The notes beneath the pieces were generated by a model. That model saw only the letters and a list, made by a program, of their open reading frames with translations, was not told where the DNA came from and ran no database searches. Below, piece after piece: positions 26,381-35,655 of a stretch of DNA of 64,000 nt (within the stretch, counting starts at the first letter, position 1; each line of letters begins with the position of its first letter). The stretch lies in assembly GCF_008064665.1 (NCBI RefSeq), contig NZ_VRZA01000001.1, positions 558,001 through 622,000 of the forward strand, written 5' to 3'. The position numbers and the translations under genes are program-made. The DNA comes from Parahaliea maris (GTDB lineage Bacteria; Pseudomonadota; Gammaproteobacteria; Pseudomonadales; Halieaceae).

Positions 26381-29080
26381 TCAGAATCTGAAGCGAGCGC
26401 GAATACCAAAGGTACGCGGATCGCGCAGGATCTGGCTCACCGAGAACGGGGGTACCTGCCCCGCCGGCATGAAGCCATAACTCACGTTACCCAGACCACT
26501 CTGTGCGCGATCTTCATCGGTCAGGTTGTTGACATAGGCCGTCACCTGCCACTTGTCGCTACTCAGGCCGGCACTGAAGTCCGCCAGCCAGACTTCCGGC
26601 AGGTAGCTCAGGTTACCCGCATCCATGTACTCCTTGGACTCGTAGCTGCCAAACAACTCGGTGAAGTAGTGCCAGCCGTTGTTGAACTGGCCATCGTAGC
26701 GGATGGAAAGGATCATCAGATCTTCCGGTGTGTTGGTGAAGGCCTTGCCGGCAAAGTCACCTTCCGGATTGCCCGACTGCACTTTGTCATAAGTCCCCGG
26801 CACACCTACATCGCTGATACTGAACTCCTTGTACTCAGTCTCGTTGTGGGTGTAGGCCAGGCGGAAAGTCCAGTTGGCCGAAGGACGGTAGATCGCCTCC
26901 ATCTCGGCACCGATCACCTCGCTCTTGCCCGCATTGGTTACGGATACATTACTGACCCCGGCCATGCTGGTGACGAAGAACGGCACCTGTTGGTCGGTAT
27001 AGTCGTTGTAGAATGCCGCTGCGTTCAGGCGCAGGCGGTTTTCCAACAGATCGGTCTTGAACCCGATCTCGTAGGCCAGCAGTTCCTCCGGCTCGTACTC
27101 GCCGGTGGAAATGTCACCATTGCCGTCGGTGGTGGCGATCCCGCCTGGCTTGAAACCTTCACCAACCGAGGCGTACAGGAATACATCATCGTTCGCCTGC
27201 CAGTCGACACTGACGCGTGGAACAAAGGCGTCGTAATCCAGCGAGCGCTTCTGCACTTCGGGTACGAAGGAGAACGTAACAGGATCGAAGTACGGCATGT
27301 TGAGGAAGCCGTTGATAAAGGTATCAAGCGGCAGGCTCTCATACTCCAGTGTTTCTTCCAGGTAACGACCCTCTACCGTCATCCGTAATGCATCGGTGAA
27401 GTTGTAGGTGAACGATGCGGCAATCGACCAGTGGTCTGTATCCCGACTCATGGGAATCGGCAGCGGCGTCATTTCAGTCTGTATGCCAGAGAACAACATA
27501 CAGGTGTCCACCTTGCCCGGGACCGCACACGTCGGGTCAGCAAAGCGTGACAGGATGGAGTCCCAGTAGGTGGCATCCATGGACTCACGAGCCCACCACA
27601 TCTGGTTCATCACCGCGTCCATTTCCTCTTCCCAGTAGAGGCCGTCCAGCATCCACTCCAGGTTGCCCACATCACCGCTGATACGGATTTCCTGGGAGAA
27701 CTGCTGGTACTCAAAGGACGTATCGGAGTTGGTGTTAACCCCGAACTGTGTCATTGCAGCGGTCGGGTCGTTACCCAGCGGCGTGAAATCAGGGAATGGA
27801 CCGAAAGGGTTGGCGAAGGCGTACTGCGGATCGAAGTTGGCAGAGCCCGGCCCCAGGCTCTCCAGATCGAAGTTGGTCAGGTCAAAATCTTCAGACACGG
27901 ACGTCTCGTTGTCGGAATAGGCCGTCAACGACACGATGTCGATACTGTCCAGCGACCAGGCCAGCTCCAGCGAGGTTCGAAGATTCTCTATCGAGGTGCC
28001 ATCGAAGTCCTTGCCGGTCAAGGGGTTGGGCGACTGGTCGATATCCGATTCACCCAGGGTATCGACTTCCCCCATCAACATGGAGGCACAGGCAATGGGT
28101 TGGCCAAACAGATAGGCGAATGACATGGATCCAGCACACTGCTCGGCAGTCGGCTCGGGCACCCCCCGGATTCCACCGGGAATCGGGGTATTCACTGCCC
28201 CCTTTCCGAGACTACCCGATAGAAAGAAATCTCCGGGAGCACTGGCATTGCTCAGGGACGGCGATACCGCAATCGCCCGCGGCGTGTAGCTGTCTTCAGA
28301 GTACTCCGCCCGGAAATAGGCCGAGAACATCCCTTCGGGAGTAAAGTTCAAGCTGAACGCAACACCGTCCTGCTCTACCCCCCCGAGGTCACCGCCGGTA
28401 TTGGGGTTTTCGTAGTAGCCATCAAAGTCGCTGGTGGTAAACGTGAGGCCTGCGGCCAGTACATCGGGCACAATGGCGAAGCTCGCACCACCCTGGCCCT
28501 TCAGGTACCCGTAGTCATTCACCTCTGCCTCGATGTAGCCGTTAAAGCCTTCGCTGGCATCCGGCCGCTTGGTGATGTAGTTCACCGCCCCGGCAAAAGC
28601 CGAACGCCCGTAGGTCACACTCTGGGGGCCCTTGATGACCTCGATACGTTCCAGATCCATCAGGCCCATATTGACGAAAGCGCCACCGCCGGCGACGGTA
28701 AGAGTTTCCGAGGAAACGTCGATGCCATCAACCAGAATGGCCACGTTGGGCCGGCCCCGACTGATATTCATACCGCGAATCGTTGGACGCGTATCGTTGG
28801 GAAGTACCCCCTGCTCAAAGGTCAGACTGGGGGAATACTTGGCCACATCCGCCAGAGAGGTGATCGCTTTCTCTTCGAGTTGTTGCTCGGTAAAGGCGTC
28901 TACAGCAATGGGCACCGACTGCAGGTTCTCCACCCGCTTGCGTGCCGTGACAAGGACCTCGTCGAGCACAAAGTCGTCGCCGCGCAGGGCATGGACCTGG
29001 CGATCCTCTGCCAGCGCCAGATCACCAGCAACGGCTGCACTGAAAGCAACAGCGGCGGCTATGGCATTTTTCTTGAACAT
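26381..29080 (-). CDS. TonB-dependent outer-membrane receptor
   Basis: Outer-membrane active transporter of 899 aa for large or scarce substrates, powered by TonB-ExbBD. A signal peptide (about 1-24) is followed by a TonB-box-like DEVLVTARKR near 38-48, a plug domain with PTIRGM and GPQSVTYGRSAFAGAVNY, and a long barrel ending in Phe (FGIRARFRF). SD GGGGGAG lies upstream. It resembles the large FyuA/Sphingomonas-type receptors rather than a named heme receptor; no FRAP/NPNL heme motif was found. Placed first in the locus, it may import the tetrapyrrole or another substrate (inference). Confidence 0.92.
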   Translation of the reverse strand: MFKKNAIAAAVAFSAAVAGDLALAEDRQVHALRGDDFVLDEVLVTARKRVENLQSVPIAVDAFTEQQLEEKAITSLADVAKYSPSLTFEQGVLPNDTRPTIRGMNISRGRPNVAILVDGIDVSSETLTVAGGGAFVNMGLMDLERIEVIKGPQSVTYGRSAFAGAVNYITKRPDASEGFNGYIEAEVNDYGYLKGQGGASFAIVPDVLAAGLTFTTSDFDGYYENPNTGGDLGGVEQDGVAFSLNFTPEGMFSAYFRAEYSEDSYTPRAIAVSPSLSNASAPGDFFLSGSLGKGAVNTPIPGGIRGVPEPTAEQCAGSMSFAYLFGQPIACASMLMGEVDTLGESDIDQSPNPLTGKDFDGTSIENLRTSLELAWSLDSIDIVSLTAYSDNETSVSEDFDLTNFDLESLGPGSANFDPQYAFANPFGPFPDFTPLGNDPTAAMTQFGVNTNSDTSFEYQQFSQEIRISGDVGNLEWMLDGLYWEEEMDAVMNQMWWARESMDATYWDSILSRFADPTCAVPGKVDTCMLFSGIQTEMTPLPIPMSRDTDHWSIAASFTYNFTDALRMTVEGRYLEETLEYESLPLDTFINGFLNMPYFDPVTFSFVPEVQKRSLDYDAFVPRVSVDWQANDDVFLYASVGEGFKPGGIATTDGNGDISTGEYEPEELLAYEIGFKTDLLENRLRLNAAAFYNDYTDQQVPFFVTSMAGVSNVSVTNAGKSEVIGAEMEAIYRPSANWTFRLAYTHNETEYKEFSISDVGVPGTYDKVQSGNPEGDFAGKAFTNTPEDLMILSIRYDGQFNNGWHYFTELFGSYESKEYMDAGNLSYLPEVWLADFSAGLSSDKWQVTAYVNNLTDEDRAQSGLGNVSYGFMPAGQVPPFSVSQILRDPRTFGIRARFRF

Positions 29081-29284
29081 ACACTCTCCCCCAGGGATGA
29101 CGATTACGGGTAACTGGTCAACGGGGCGTTGTCGTTTTAATTCGCTCCGTCGGCCATCTGGTCAGGGGCGCTTGCGGTCCGCTGTCCCATTACCTGATCC
29201 ACTTTGCCTTGCGCTGCGTATCACTTTGCTGCGCCAAAGTTCTTCTCGGTAGCGTATGTATATCGATTTGGCTGACGGGCACTC

Positions 29285-29298
29285 ATGACAAAAATCAA
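29285..29298. promoter_or_regulatory. FNR-type palindrome B
   Basis: ATGACAAAAATCAA, the reverse complement of TTGATTTTTGTCAT, one mismatch from TTGAT-N4-RTCAA. It lies 205 bases upstream of the receptor start, farther than the other boxes, in the 242-base gap before the gene ending at 29323. No other element was identified in this gap. Confidence 0.45.
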
Positions 29299-29322
29299 AT
29301 CTCTGATCAAAGGCTCTGGGGA

Positions 29323-29967
29323 TCACTGCCGATCCCCACGCAAGACTGCCCGCAGGTACTCCGGTGCCACCAACGTACAGTAATGAACCCCCTTGATGGA
29401 GCTCGGCAGAGGGACGTACCACTCATTGACCACTGCCAGGGATTTGGCGCGCAGGCTGTAACGTCCGTCGGGCAGGGGTACGAGGGCCGGGTAAGGGTTG
29501 GGACGCAGCCACGTTGGGCCGGTCCAGGCGGTTTCATCTTCTTCCAGCACGAAATCGCCGGGACTGAGCCGACGCTCAGCTGGCGGCAGGGCCTGATAAA
29601 TGGAATCCAGCATGCGCTGGTGCGCTACGCGACAGCTCTGCTGAGTGCCAAGCAGGGCCGGGTCAACTCCTGCTTTCTCGATCAGTCCCTCGACACTACT
29701 CAGTTTGCACGCAACCGAACGTGCCGGCCCGCCCTCGGGAGAGCGGAACTGCTTGACCCGAAGGGGTGATGCCTCGGCCTTGGTGCCGCCAAACTCATCG
29801 TAGCTGTCGAACACGACCGTCTCTGCTTCGAGTTCACTGCCGGTCACCTGCTGCAGCGTCCAGGCACACACGTTGTCGTCGCTGAGCGACAGGGGCGCAG
29901 CGTGCGCCATCGGTGACAGGGAGGAAAGGATCCCCAGCAGGGGAACAACGCGGTGTATAAAAGCCAT
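29323..29967 (-). CDS. Exported protein of unknown function
   Basis: A 214-aa protein with a signal peptide (about 1-23, ending SPMAHA). Four cysteines in the mature part (in VCAWTL, VACKL, QSCRVA and HYCTLV) could form two disulfides. It follows the membrane-protein gene on the same strand with only three bases between, so both are one operon. No family recognised. Confidence 0.6.
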   Translation of the reverse strand: MAFIHRVVPLLGILSSLSPMAHAAPLSLSDDNVCAWTLQQVTGSELEAETVVFDSYDEFGGTKAEASPLRVKQFRSPEGGPARSVACKLSSVEGLIEKAGVDPALLGTQQSCRVAHQRMLDSIYQALPPAERRLSPGDFVLEEDETAWTGPTWLRPNPYPALVPLPDGRYSLRAKSLAVVNEWYVPLPSSIKGVHYCTLVAPEYLRAVLRGDRQ

Positions 29968-29970
29968 GAA

Positions 29971-30621
29971 TTACCTCGATAAAGCGTGTTGGGTAAAGAA
30001 CGGACGCCGTGATTCGGTCCACAGCAGCAACAAAAGAAACTGGAGCTCTGCCAGGGCGCCGGCCGGCAGCGCCAACGCACTGCCTGCGAGAGCACCATTA
30101 ACCAGCAGGATGACCAGGCCACCGACAAACGCCCACGGCCACCCCCTGCGATACCAGCAAGCCCCACTCAGCACGAGAAATACCAGATTGCCGACCACGG
30201 TTGCCCAGGGTGGACCAGGCTGCGTACTCACCAGTCTCGGCACCTGGCCAGCGCCTGCCGGCTGCAGGACAAGCTCGACAATCTCATGCCAGGCACCATA
30301 GAGCAGGCAGCCCAGCGCCAGCGGCCACACTACCGCCCGCCATATTGCTGGCTTCTGCGGCCCGGGCAATGCCAGGCCGTAGAGCGACAGCCCCGGCAGT
30401 ACCAGGGCGTGCAAGGCGTAGCGCAGCCGGGTGAGCAACTCGTACCATGGCGCCTCGAGGCTGACCGCTCCCAGCGCCACGACGGTGTTATCCGTCGCCA
30501 GTGACAGCAACAACACCCGCAGGAAGGCCAGAGGCCAGCCTGGGGCAAAGCGCGCGCCGAAGGTCAGGGCGAGCATCAGCATATGCAGTGCGGCAAACAG
30601 GAAAAACCCATCAGACGACAA
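29971..30621 (-). CDS. Uncharacterised integral membrane protein
   Basis: Polytopic inner-membrane protein, about six hydrophobic segments, family not recognised. Two starts are possible. The TTG at 30621 (216 aa) has a perfect AAGGAG six bases upstream; the GTG at 30684 (237 aa) has no good SD. I prefer 30621, which also leaves palindrome C outside the coding region. It is coupled to the exported-protein gene downstream and divergent from another membrane-protein gene. Confidence 0.6.
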   Translation of the reverse strand: MSSDGFFLFAALHMLMLALTFGARFAPGWPLAFLRVLLLSLATDNTVVALGAVSLEAPWYELLTRLRYALHALVLPGLSLYGLALPGPQKPAIWRAVVWPLALGCLLYGAWHEIVELVLQPAGAGQVPRLVSTQPGPPWATVVGNLVFLVLSGACWYRRGWPWAFVGGLVILLVNGALAGSALALPAGALAELQFLLLLLWTESRRPFFTQHALSR

Positions 30622-30631
30622 TTCAGGCTCC

Positions 30632-30645
30632 TTGCGCTTTATCAA
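30632..30645. promoter_or_regulatory. FNR-type palindrome C
   Basis: TTGCGCTTTATCAA, the exact reverse complement of box A. It lies 62 bases before the rightward gene at 30707, a distance that fits activation there, and directly upstream of the SD of the leftward gene. Confidence 0.65.
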
Positions 30646-30706
30646 TCGATGCAGGGCGGCGCTGATATACTCTTCCGCGCTCACGACTGCCTACCACGGA
30701 GCCCCC

Positions 30707-31645
30707 ATGTCCAGTCCTGCCGCCACCCTGACAACACCGCAAACGACCGATCGCTTTGCGGCCCTGCGCCGGGCCCCGGTACTCGGCTTGCTGATCGTCA
30801 CCATGATGTTCTGCGAAAAAATGCTGGCGCATACCTACACCGGCATCACCATCTACGTGCTTCCTGAGCCCTGGAAATATGTCGTTCCCGGCCTTATCGG
30901 CTGTTTCGGCGTCTGGCTCGTGCTGCGCGGCATGGGTAAGGATGAGGTGAAGGGGTCGATGCTGGGCTATCTGGGAGCGGTACTGGTCTGGATGTCCTGG
31001 TTTGAGTCCTACAACCCTACCATGGCGCGCCTGGCACAGATTCCCGCCGCCATACCGGAAACGGGCAATGTGATGGCTGGCCTGCTCGGCGAACATATTT
31101 TTCTGGAGATGAGCGGACTGTACTGCATCGTCCTGATGTTCTTCCTGATGCTGAACAAGGATGTACGCTGCCGCATGCTGCTGTGGGTGCGCCGTCGCAT
31201 CGGCCTCGCCGACACCGTCGGCAAACCCACCCAGGGCTATCGCCCCAATGTGGCCCGGGTCGCTGCCTTCGAGTACTTTGCCGTGACCTGGTTCATGTAC
31301 GCATTGATGACCACAATCATCGATCCACGCCTGTTCGGCCTCTACCACCCGGTTACCTACAGCCTGTGTGCCCTGGTGTCGCTGTGGGGCCTTTACCTGC
31401 TGTACAAGTGCACCCAGCAGCGCGAAGCTGGCCTGGCGATTCGCTACGGGATCGGCGCAGTTGGCGTTGCCTGGTTCATTCCGGAGACCTTTGCCTTCTA
31501 CGAAGTACTGTACGAGTTCTATCTCCGGGCAGACCAGCACCCCATCGCAATGACGGTGGTCCTGCTGCTCTACATCTTCTGCATTCGCCTGCTGTGGACA
31601 ACACCTATCGACGAGCGGACCGGTCGCGCCCGGGCTACTCGCTAG
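30707..31645 (+). CDS. Uncharacterised polytopic membrane protein
   Basis: A 312-aa protein with about eight predicted transmembrane segments, from VLGLLIVTMMF near residue 25 to VVLLLYIFCIRLL near 295. A conserved-looking loop EKMLAHTYTGITIYVL and several His, Asp and Trp residues near membrane faces could be functional. I do not recognise the family. The ATG at 30707 fits the upstream palindrome and avoids overlap with the leftward gene. Its presence in the locus suggests transport, redox or sensing, but nothing in the sequence decides. Confidence 0.6.
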   Translation: MSSPAATLTTPQTTDRFAALRRAPVLGLLIVTMMFCEKMLAHTYTGITIYVLPEPWKYVVPGLIGCFGVWLVLRGMGKDEVKGSMLGYLGAVLVWMSWFESYNPTMARLAQIPAAIPETGNVMAGLLGEHIFLEMSGLYCIVLMFFLMLNKDVRCRMLLWVRRRIGLADTVGKPTQGYRPNVARVAAFEYFAVTWFMYALMTTIIDPRLFGLYHPVTYSLCALVSLWGLYLLYKCTQQREAGLAIRYGIGAVGVAWFIPETFAFYEVLYEFYLRADQHPIAMTVVLLLYIFCIRLLWTTPIDERTGRARATR

Positions 31646-31684
31646 CCACAACCCCGGCACCCGGAGCAGCCTGGAATCCAGCAC

Positions 31685-32869
31685 CTAGGCTGCCCGCGCC
31701 TTCGCGACGTTGCGAGCGATAAAGGCCAGTACCAGCATGGCCAGGGACGCCGCCCAATAGGGCCCCTGCGTTCCCAGCTGCACAAACAGCACCCCGGTAA
31801 CCAGCGTTCCAACCCCCCTTCCCAGAGTACCTGCCGAGGAGTACACCCCCAGCAATAAACCCCGTTCCTGCGGCCCTGCCAGCCGTGAAACCAGACTCTG
31901 CATGGAGGTCAGTACCAGCGCAGAGGCAATCGACTGCAGCACGATAGCCCCCATGGCACCGTAATAACTGGAATGGCTGCCAGCCACGACGGTGGCCAGC
32001 ATCGCCAGCGAAAACAGTACCGCACCCCATTGAAACAGGCGCTGCTCACCAAAGCGCAGGGTCAGGGGGCCGATCAGGCCACCCTGTATCAGGGACAACA
32101 CCAGACCACCAACCAGCAGCAGCGGTGTCAGGTCCCGCGGGCCCGCGGCAATGCCGGTGTCGCGTACCCACAGGGGATAAATGGCTTCGGCCATGCCGGC
32201 GCCGAGGTTGTAGACCAGCACGCCAACTAGAAACTGTGGCACCAGTGCCCGGGACCAGAGCAAACGCGCCGCACGCAGGCGCCCGACACGCGGGGCGGCG
32301 CGTGCCGCCGCACGGTGTTCAGGATCCAGGCTCTCCGGCAGCAGGAACAACACCGCCAGCATGGCGGCGGTAGCGAGCACGGCGGACAGCAGGGCCGGTG
32401 TCAGCAAATTGGCCGTGGCAAAATCGTCACCGGCCAGCCAGCTTCCCAGCGCCGGCCCGAGAATAAAGCCGATCCCGAACCCGGCGCCAATCAGCCCCAT
32501 TCCCCTGGCGCGATCAGCCTCCGTCGTAATATCGGTGATATAGGCCTGGGCTGCAGCGATATTGCCCGCCATCAGCCCGGCCAGCAGACGTGAGAGTGCG
32601 ACCACCCAGATCGACTCCGCGAAGCCCAGCATCAGGTAGCCGGCGATTGCTCCCAGCATGGAGAGCACCAGCACCGGCTTGCGCCCGTGCAGGTCGGACA
32701 GGCGCCCGAGAATCGGCGTGGCCAGCAGCATGCCCAGCGCATAGAGCGCCATGCACAGGGTTGCCAGTTCCGGGCCACCCCCCAGTTGCACAACGTAATA
32801 GGCGAGAATCGGCACCATGATACCGAAACCGACCAGGTCCAGCACGATGACGAGAAAGATGATCAGCAT
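31685..32869 (-). CDS. MFS transporter, TetA/DHA1-like
   Basis: Twelve-helix major facilitator protein of 394 aa. The loop between helices two and three carries LGRLSDLHGRKPVL, the MFS signature of drug:H+ antiporters of the TetA type. It ends a four-gene leftward operon (RCCR-like, acyl-CoA dehydrogenase, ALDH, MFS), 40 bases after the ALDH stop. It may export products or import substrate; no specificity can be read. Confidence 0.88.
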   Translation of the reverse strand: MLIIFLVIVLDLVGFGIMVPILAYYVVQLGGGPELATLCMALYALGMLLATPILGRLSDLHGRKPVLVLSMLGAIAGYLMLGFAESIWVVALSRLLAGLMAGNIAAAQAYITDITTEADRARGMGLIGAGFGIGFILGPALGSWLAGDDFATANLLTPALLSAVLATAAMLAVLFLLPESLDPEHRAAARAAPRVGRLRAARLLWSRALVPQFLVGVLVYNLGAGMAEAIYPLWVRDTGIAAGPRDLTPLLLVGGLVLSLIQGGLIGPLTLRFGEQRLFQWGAVLFSLAMLATVVAGSHSSYYGAMGAIVLQSIASALVLTSMQSLVSRLAGPQERGLLLGVYSSAGTLGRGVGTLVTGVLFVQLGTQGPYWAASLAMLVLAFIARNVAKARAA

Positions 32870-32909
32870 GCCGGCAGGCTCCTCTGGTGCTCAGGCGCTT
32901 TTCAGTCAA

Positions 32910-34355
32910 TCAGGCGGGCGCTTCCACACTGATCCATTTCAGTTCGGTGAATTCTTCAGTGCTGTAGCGGCCCCCGCTGCGACCGAGCCCGGATAGTCCC
33001 AGCCCCCCGATGGGTGCCAGGGCATTGCTCTGAAAGGCGTGCATACCGATATGTACTGCCCCGCTGCGCAAACGTCGCGCCGCCGCGAGACCGCGCTGGA
33101 GATGGTGGGTGAGCACCGCTGCCGACAAGCCGTAGGCGCTGTCGTTGGCCAGCTCGATGGCTTCGTCCAGGTTCTCTGCACTGACCACTGATACGACGGG
33201 AGCAAAGGTTTCCTCACGCCACAGTGCACAGTCCAGCGGCGGCGCCTCGACCACGGTGGGCTTCATGGTCAGTCCATGCAAGGCCTCGCCGCCGGTCAAC
33301 AGCGTCGCGCCACGCGCCACCGCGTCGGCCACCTGCGCCAACGCCTTGTCGAGGGCCGCCCTATTGATCAGGGGCCCGTAGCGGCTATTTTCATCGCGTA
33401 AATCCCCCAGATGCAGTGCCTCGGCACGACGCACGAGGGCGGCAGTAAAATCACGAAAAACCGGCGCTTCCACGACGATGCGCGAATTCGCCATACAGAT
33501 CTGGCCGGCATGGGTAAATATCCCGTCAGCGGCAATCGCGGCCGCCTCCTCGGGGTCGGCGTCGGCCAGTACCAGCAGGGCACTCTTGCCCCCCAGCTCC
33601 AACTGGCAGCGACGCATATGCTCCATCGCCGCCTTACCCACAGCGATGCCGGTATGGGTCGACCCGGTAAGGGCAATACAATCCAGACCCGGATGCCCGG
33701 ACAGCGGCGCACCACACTCGCCCCCGAAGCCGGTGAGCACCGACAAGGCCTGTGGCGGCAACCCCGCATCCAGCAGCAACTGACCAAAAGCCAGTGCCGT
33801 AAGAGGAGTTTCCTCCGAGGGCTTGATCACCACCGCGTTACCCGCCGCCAGGGGAAATGCAGTCATTTTCACCAGCAGGGAGAGCGGTGCGTTGTAGGGC
33901 GACACCACCCCCACCACGCCAAGCGGCTCCCTGAACACCATGGACAGGCGTTCGGGATTGTCATTCGGGAAGGTATCACCGTACAGGCGCCGGCACTCGC
34001 CGGCGGCGGTGCGCAGCAAGTCCACTGAGTAACGGATTTCATTGCGCGCCTTGGCAATCACACTGCCGCTTTCGTCGATCAGCGTATCGAGGAATCGCGC
34101 GCCGCCCTCTCCCGCCATCAACTCAGCGGCCTTCAGCAACACCGCCTCGCGGGCTGCGGGTGCCTGGCCCGACCAGGTGAAAAAACCCTGGCGTGCCACG
34201 GTGACGGCAGCATCGACATCCTCGCGACCGGCTCTCGGCACCTGGGCCAGTACGGTGCCATCGGCCGGCGCCAGCACATCAAACCACGCGTCAGTTTGCG
34301 CCGCCACAGGCTCGCCGCCGAGCCACATCGGGACACGGGAAACGGGTGCTGTCAC
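32910..34355 (-). CDS. Aldehyde dehydrogenase family protein (2)
   Basis: NAD(P)-dependent aldehyde dehydrogenase of 481 aa with SPYNAPLSL, the base Glu in ELGGKSALLV and the catalytic Cys in HAGQICMANSR. The GTG at 34355 lies four bases after the acyl-CoA dehydrogenase stop; the longer frame begins at a TTG (34379) inside that gene and is less likely. Close sequence relatives act on a wide range of aldehydes (vanillin, succinate semialdehyde, fatty aldehydes). In this operon, phytenal or another side-chain aldehyde is a possible substrate (inference). Confidence 0.9.
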   Translation of the reverse strand: MTAPVSRVPMWLGGEPVAAQTDAWFDVLAPADGTVLAQVPRAGREDVDAAVTVARQGFFTWSGQAPAAREAVLLKAAELMAGEGGARFLDTLIDESGSVIAKARNEIRYSVDLLRTAAGECRRLYGDTFPNDNPERLSMVFREPLGVVGVVSPYNAPLSLLVKMTAFPLAAGNAVVIKPSEETPLTALAFGQLLLDAGLPPQALSVLTGFGGECGAPLSGHPGLDCIALTGSTHTGIAVGKAAMEHMRRCQLELGGKSALLVLADADPEEAAAIAADGIFTHAGQICMANSRIVVEAPVFRDFTAALVRRAEALHLGDLRDENSRYGPLINRAALDKALAQVADAVARGATLLTGGEALHGLTMKPTVVEAPPLDCALWREETFAPVVSVVSAENLDEAIELANDSAYGLSAAVLTHHLQRGLAAARRLRSGAVHIGMHAFQSNALAPIGGLGLSGLGRSGGRYSTEEFTELKWISVEAPA

Positions 34356-34359
34356 AGGA

Positions 34360-35655
34360 TCAACCCGACCTGGCGCCAAAGGAAGCCTGCTCCCGCCCCT
34401 CGATTTCCATCTGCGCGGCCATCAACCGGCCGCGTTCCGCGGGGAACGCCTGCACCAGCCCCATGGCCAGGTCGCGCAGCGCCCTCGCCGGCACACCGGC
34501 GTTGGTCGTCCCGCCAGTACCACAGGCCTTGAGGGACGCCGTACCTACCCGGAATGCAGCTTCCGCAACAGCTCCCTTGCACAGGCGCCAGCGTTGCACG
34601 ACTTCCTGCTTGGACAGGGGGGGCGGTTCCTGACTTTCTATCTCGATCTGCCGACGCAGCCACAACATCGCCGTCTCCAGGTCCGTCAGCATGTCTCCGA
34701 TCAGCACCTGCTGGTAGGGTGCGGTACCCACCGACTTGTCGGTGTCGGCGAAGCGCTTGCTGCGCAGGTGGTCAATGGTGTACTGGTACAGGGACCAGGC
34801 AGCGCCGAGGTAGCAGCTGACGCCCGCCACCTGGTTGCCGACAAAAGAGCCACGACTGACCTGCATACAGCGGGTAAAAACGCCGGGCAGTGCCATGGCT
34901 TCGGTTTCAGCCACGAAGACATTCTCCAGCACAATGCCATGCGTTGCGGTACCGCGCATGCCTATGGCATCCCACTGGCTGCGCTCGCTGACCCCGGGGG
35001 CATCGCGTTCGACGAAGAACGTGCACAGCCCCTCGGCCGTGTCGTAACCCTCCAGGCTCGCGGTAACCAGGTAGCGGTCCGCTACCCCCGTGGCGCAGCC
35101 AAAGGACTTCACGCCATTGAGCCGGTAGCCGCCCTCGACCCTGCTGGCCCGGGTGCTGATGGTCACTGCCGCTTTTTCCGACTTGACCGACTCGCTGGCA
35201 AAATTCGCCAACCACTGGCCGCGCCCCATGGTGGTCAATACCTGCCCGGCAAACGCACGGACAGCCGGTTGCTCCTCTTCGCTGATCAGGCCAGCGTCAA
35301 TTGCCTCCAGTGCCAGTAATCCCCGCGATGCCGAACTGCAGTGGAAAAAGTAGGTCAGCGCCGTGGATGGACAGGCAGTCGCCAGGGCGAAGGTCGCAGC
35401 GCAGAGATCGCGCAACCCTCCGCCAAGGCCACCGTACTGTTCCGGCACGATCAACCCCAACAAACCCGCTTCGGACAGAGTCTGCACGTGAGGTCGGTGA
35501 AACGCGCCCTGCGCATCCACCATGGCCGCCTGGGCCCGCAGTGCAGGCAGCACCGACTCCACCCGTTGGGCGCGAGACTTTTCGGCGGAGGTCATATGCT
35601 CAACCAGATACTCGCCCGTCAAGCACGCCGCTTCGATATTCGCCTGCGTTGTCAT
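34360..35655 (-). CDS. Acyl-CoA dehydrogenase family protein
   Basis: FAD-dependent dehydrogenase-fold enzyme of 431 aa. It has the family N-terminal helical part with LIVPEQYGGLGGG, the middle segment GMRGTATHGIVLENV and a C-terminal four-helix bundle. The usual catalytic Glu of straight-chain enzymes is not obvious, so it may belong to an unusual branch (acyl-CoA oxidase, dehydratase or flavin monooxygenase such as DszC-like). The start overlaps the RCCR-like gene by four bases. Possible roles are beta-oxidation of phytol-derived acids or of a propionate side chain (inference). Confidence 0.82.
   Translation of the reverse strand: MTTQANIEAACLTGEYLVEHMTSAEKSRAQRVESVLPALRAQAAMVDAQGAFHRPHVQTLSEAGLLGLIVPEQYGGLGGGLRDLCAATFALATACPSTALTYFFHCSSASRGLLALEAIDAGLISEEEQPAVRAFAGQVLTTMGRGQWLANFASESVKSEKAAVTISTRASRVEGGYRLNGVKSFGCATGVADRYLVTASLEGYDTAEGLCTFFVERDAPGVSERSQWDAIGMRGTATHGIVLENVFVAETEAMALPGVFTRCMQVSRGSFVGNQVAGVSCYLGAAWSLYQYTIDHLRSKRFADTDKSVGTAPYQQVLIGDMLTDLETAMLWLRRQIEIESQEPPPLSKQEVVQRWRLCKGAVAEAAFRVGTASLKACGTGGTTNAGVPARALRDLAMGLVQAFPAERGRLMAAQMEIEGREQASFGARSG

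Noticed and set aside
26381-29080. Receptor as a heme receptor of the HmuR/HemR type
   Set aside because: I see no FRAP/NPNL-type heme motif, so heme specificity is not supported, and substrate is left open.
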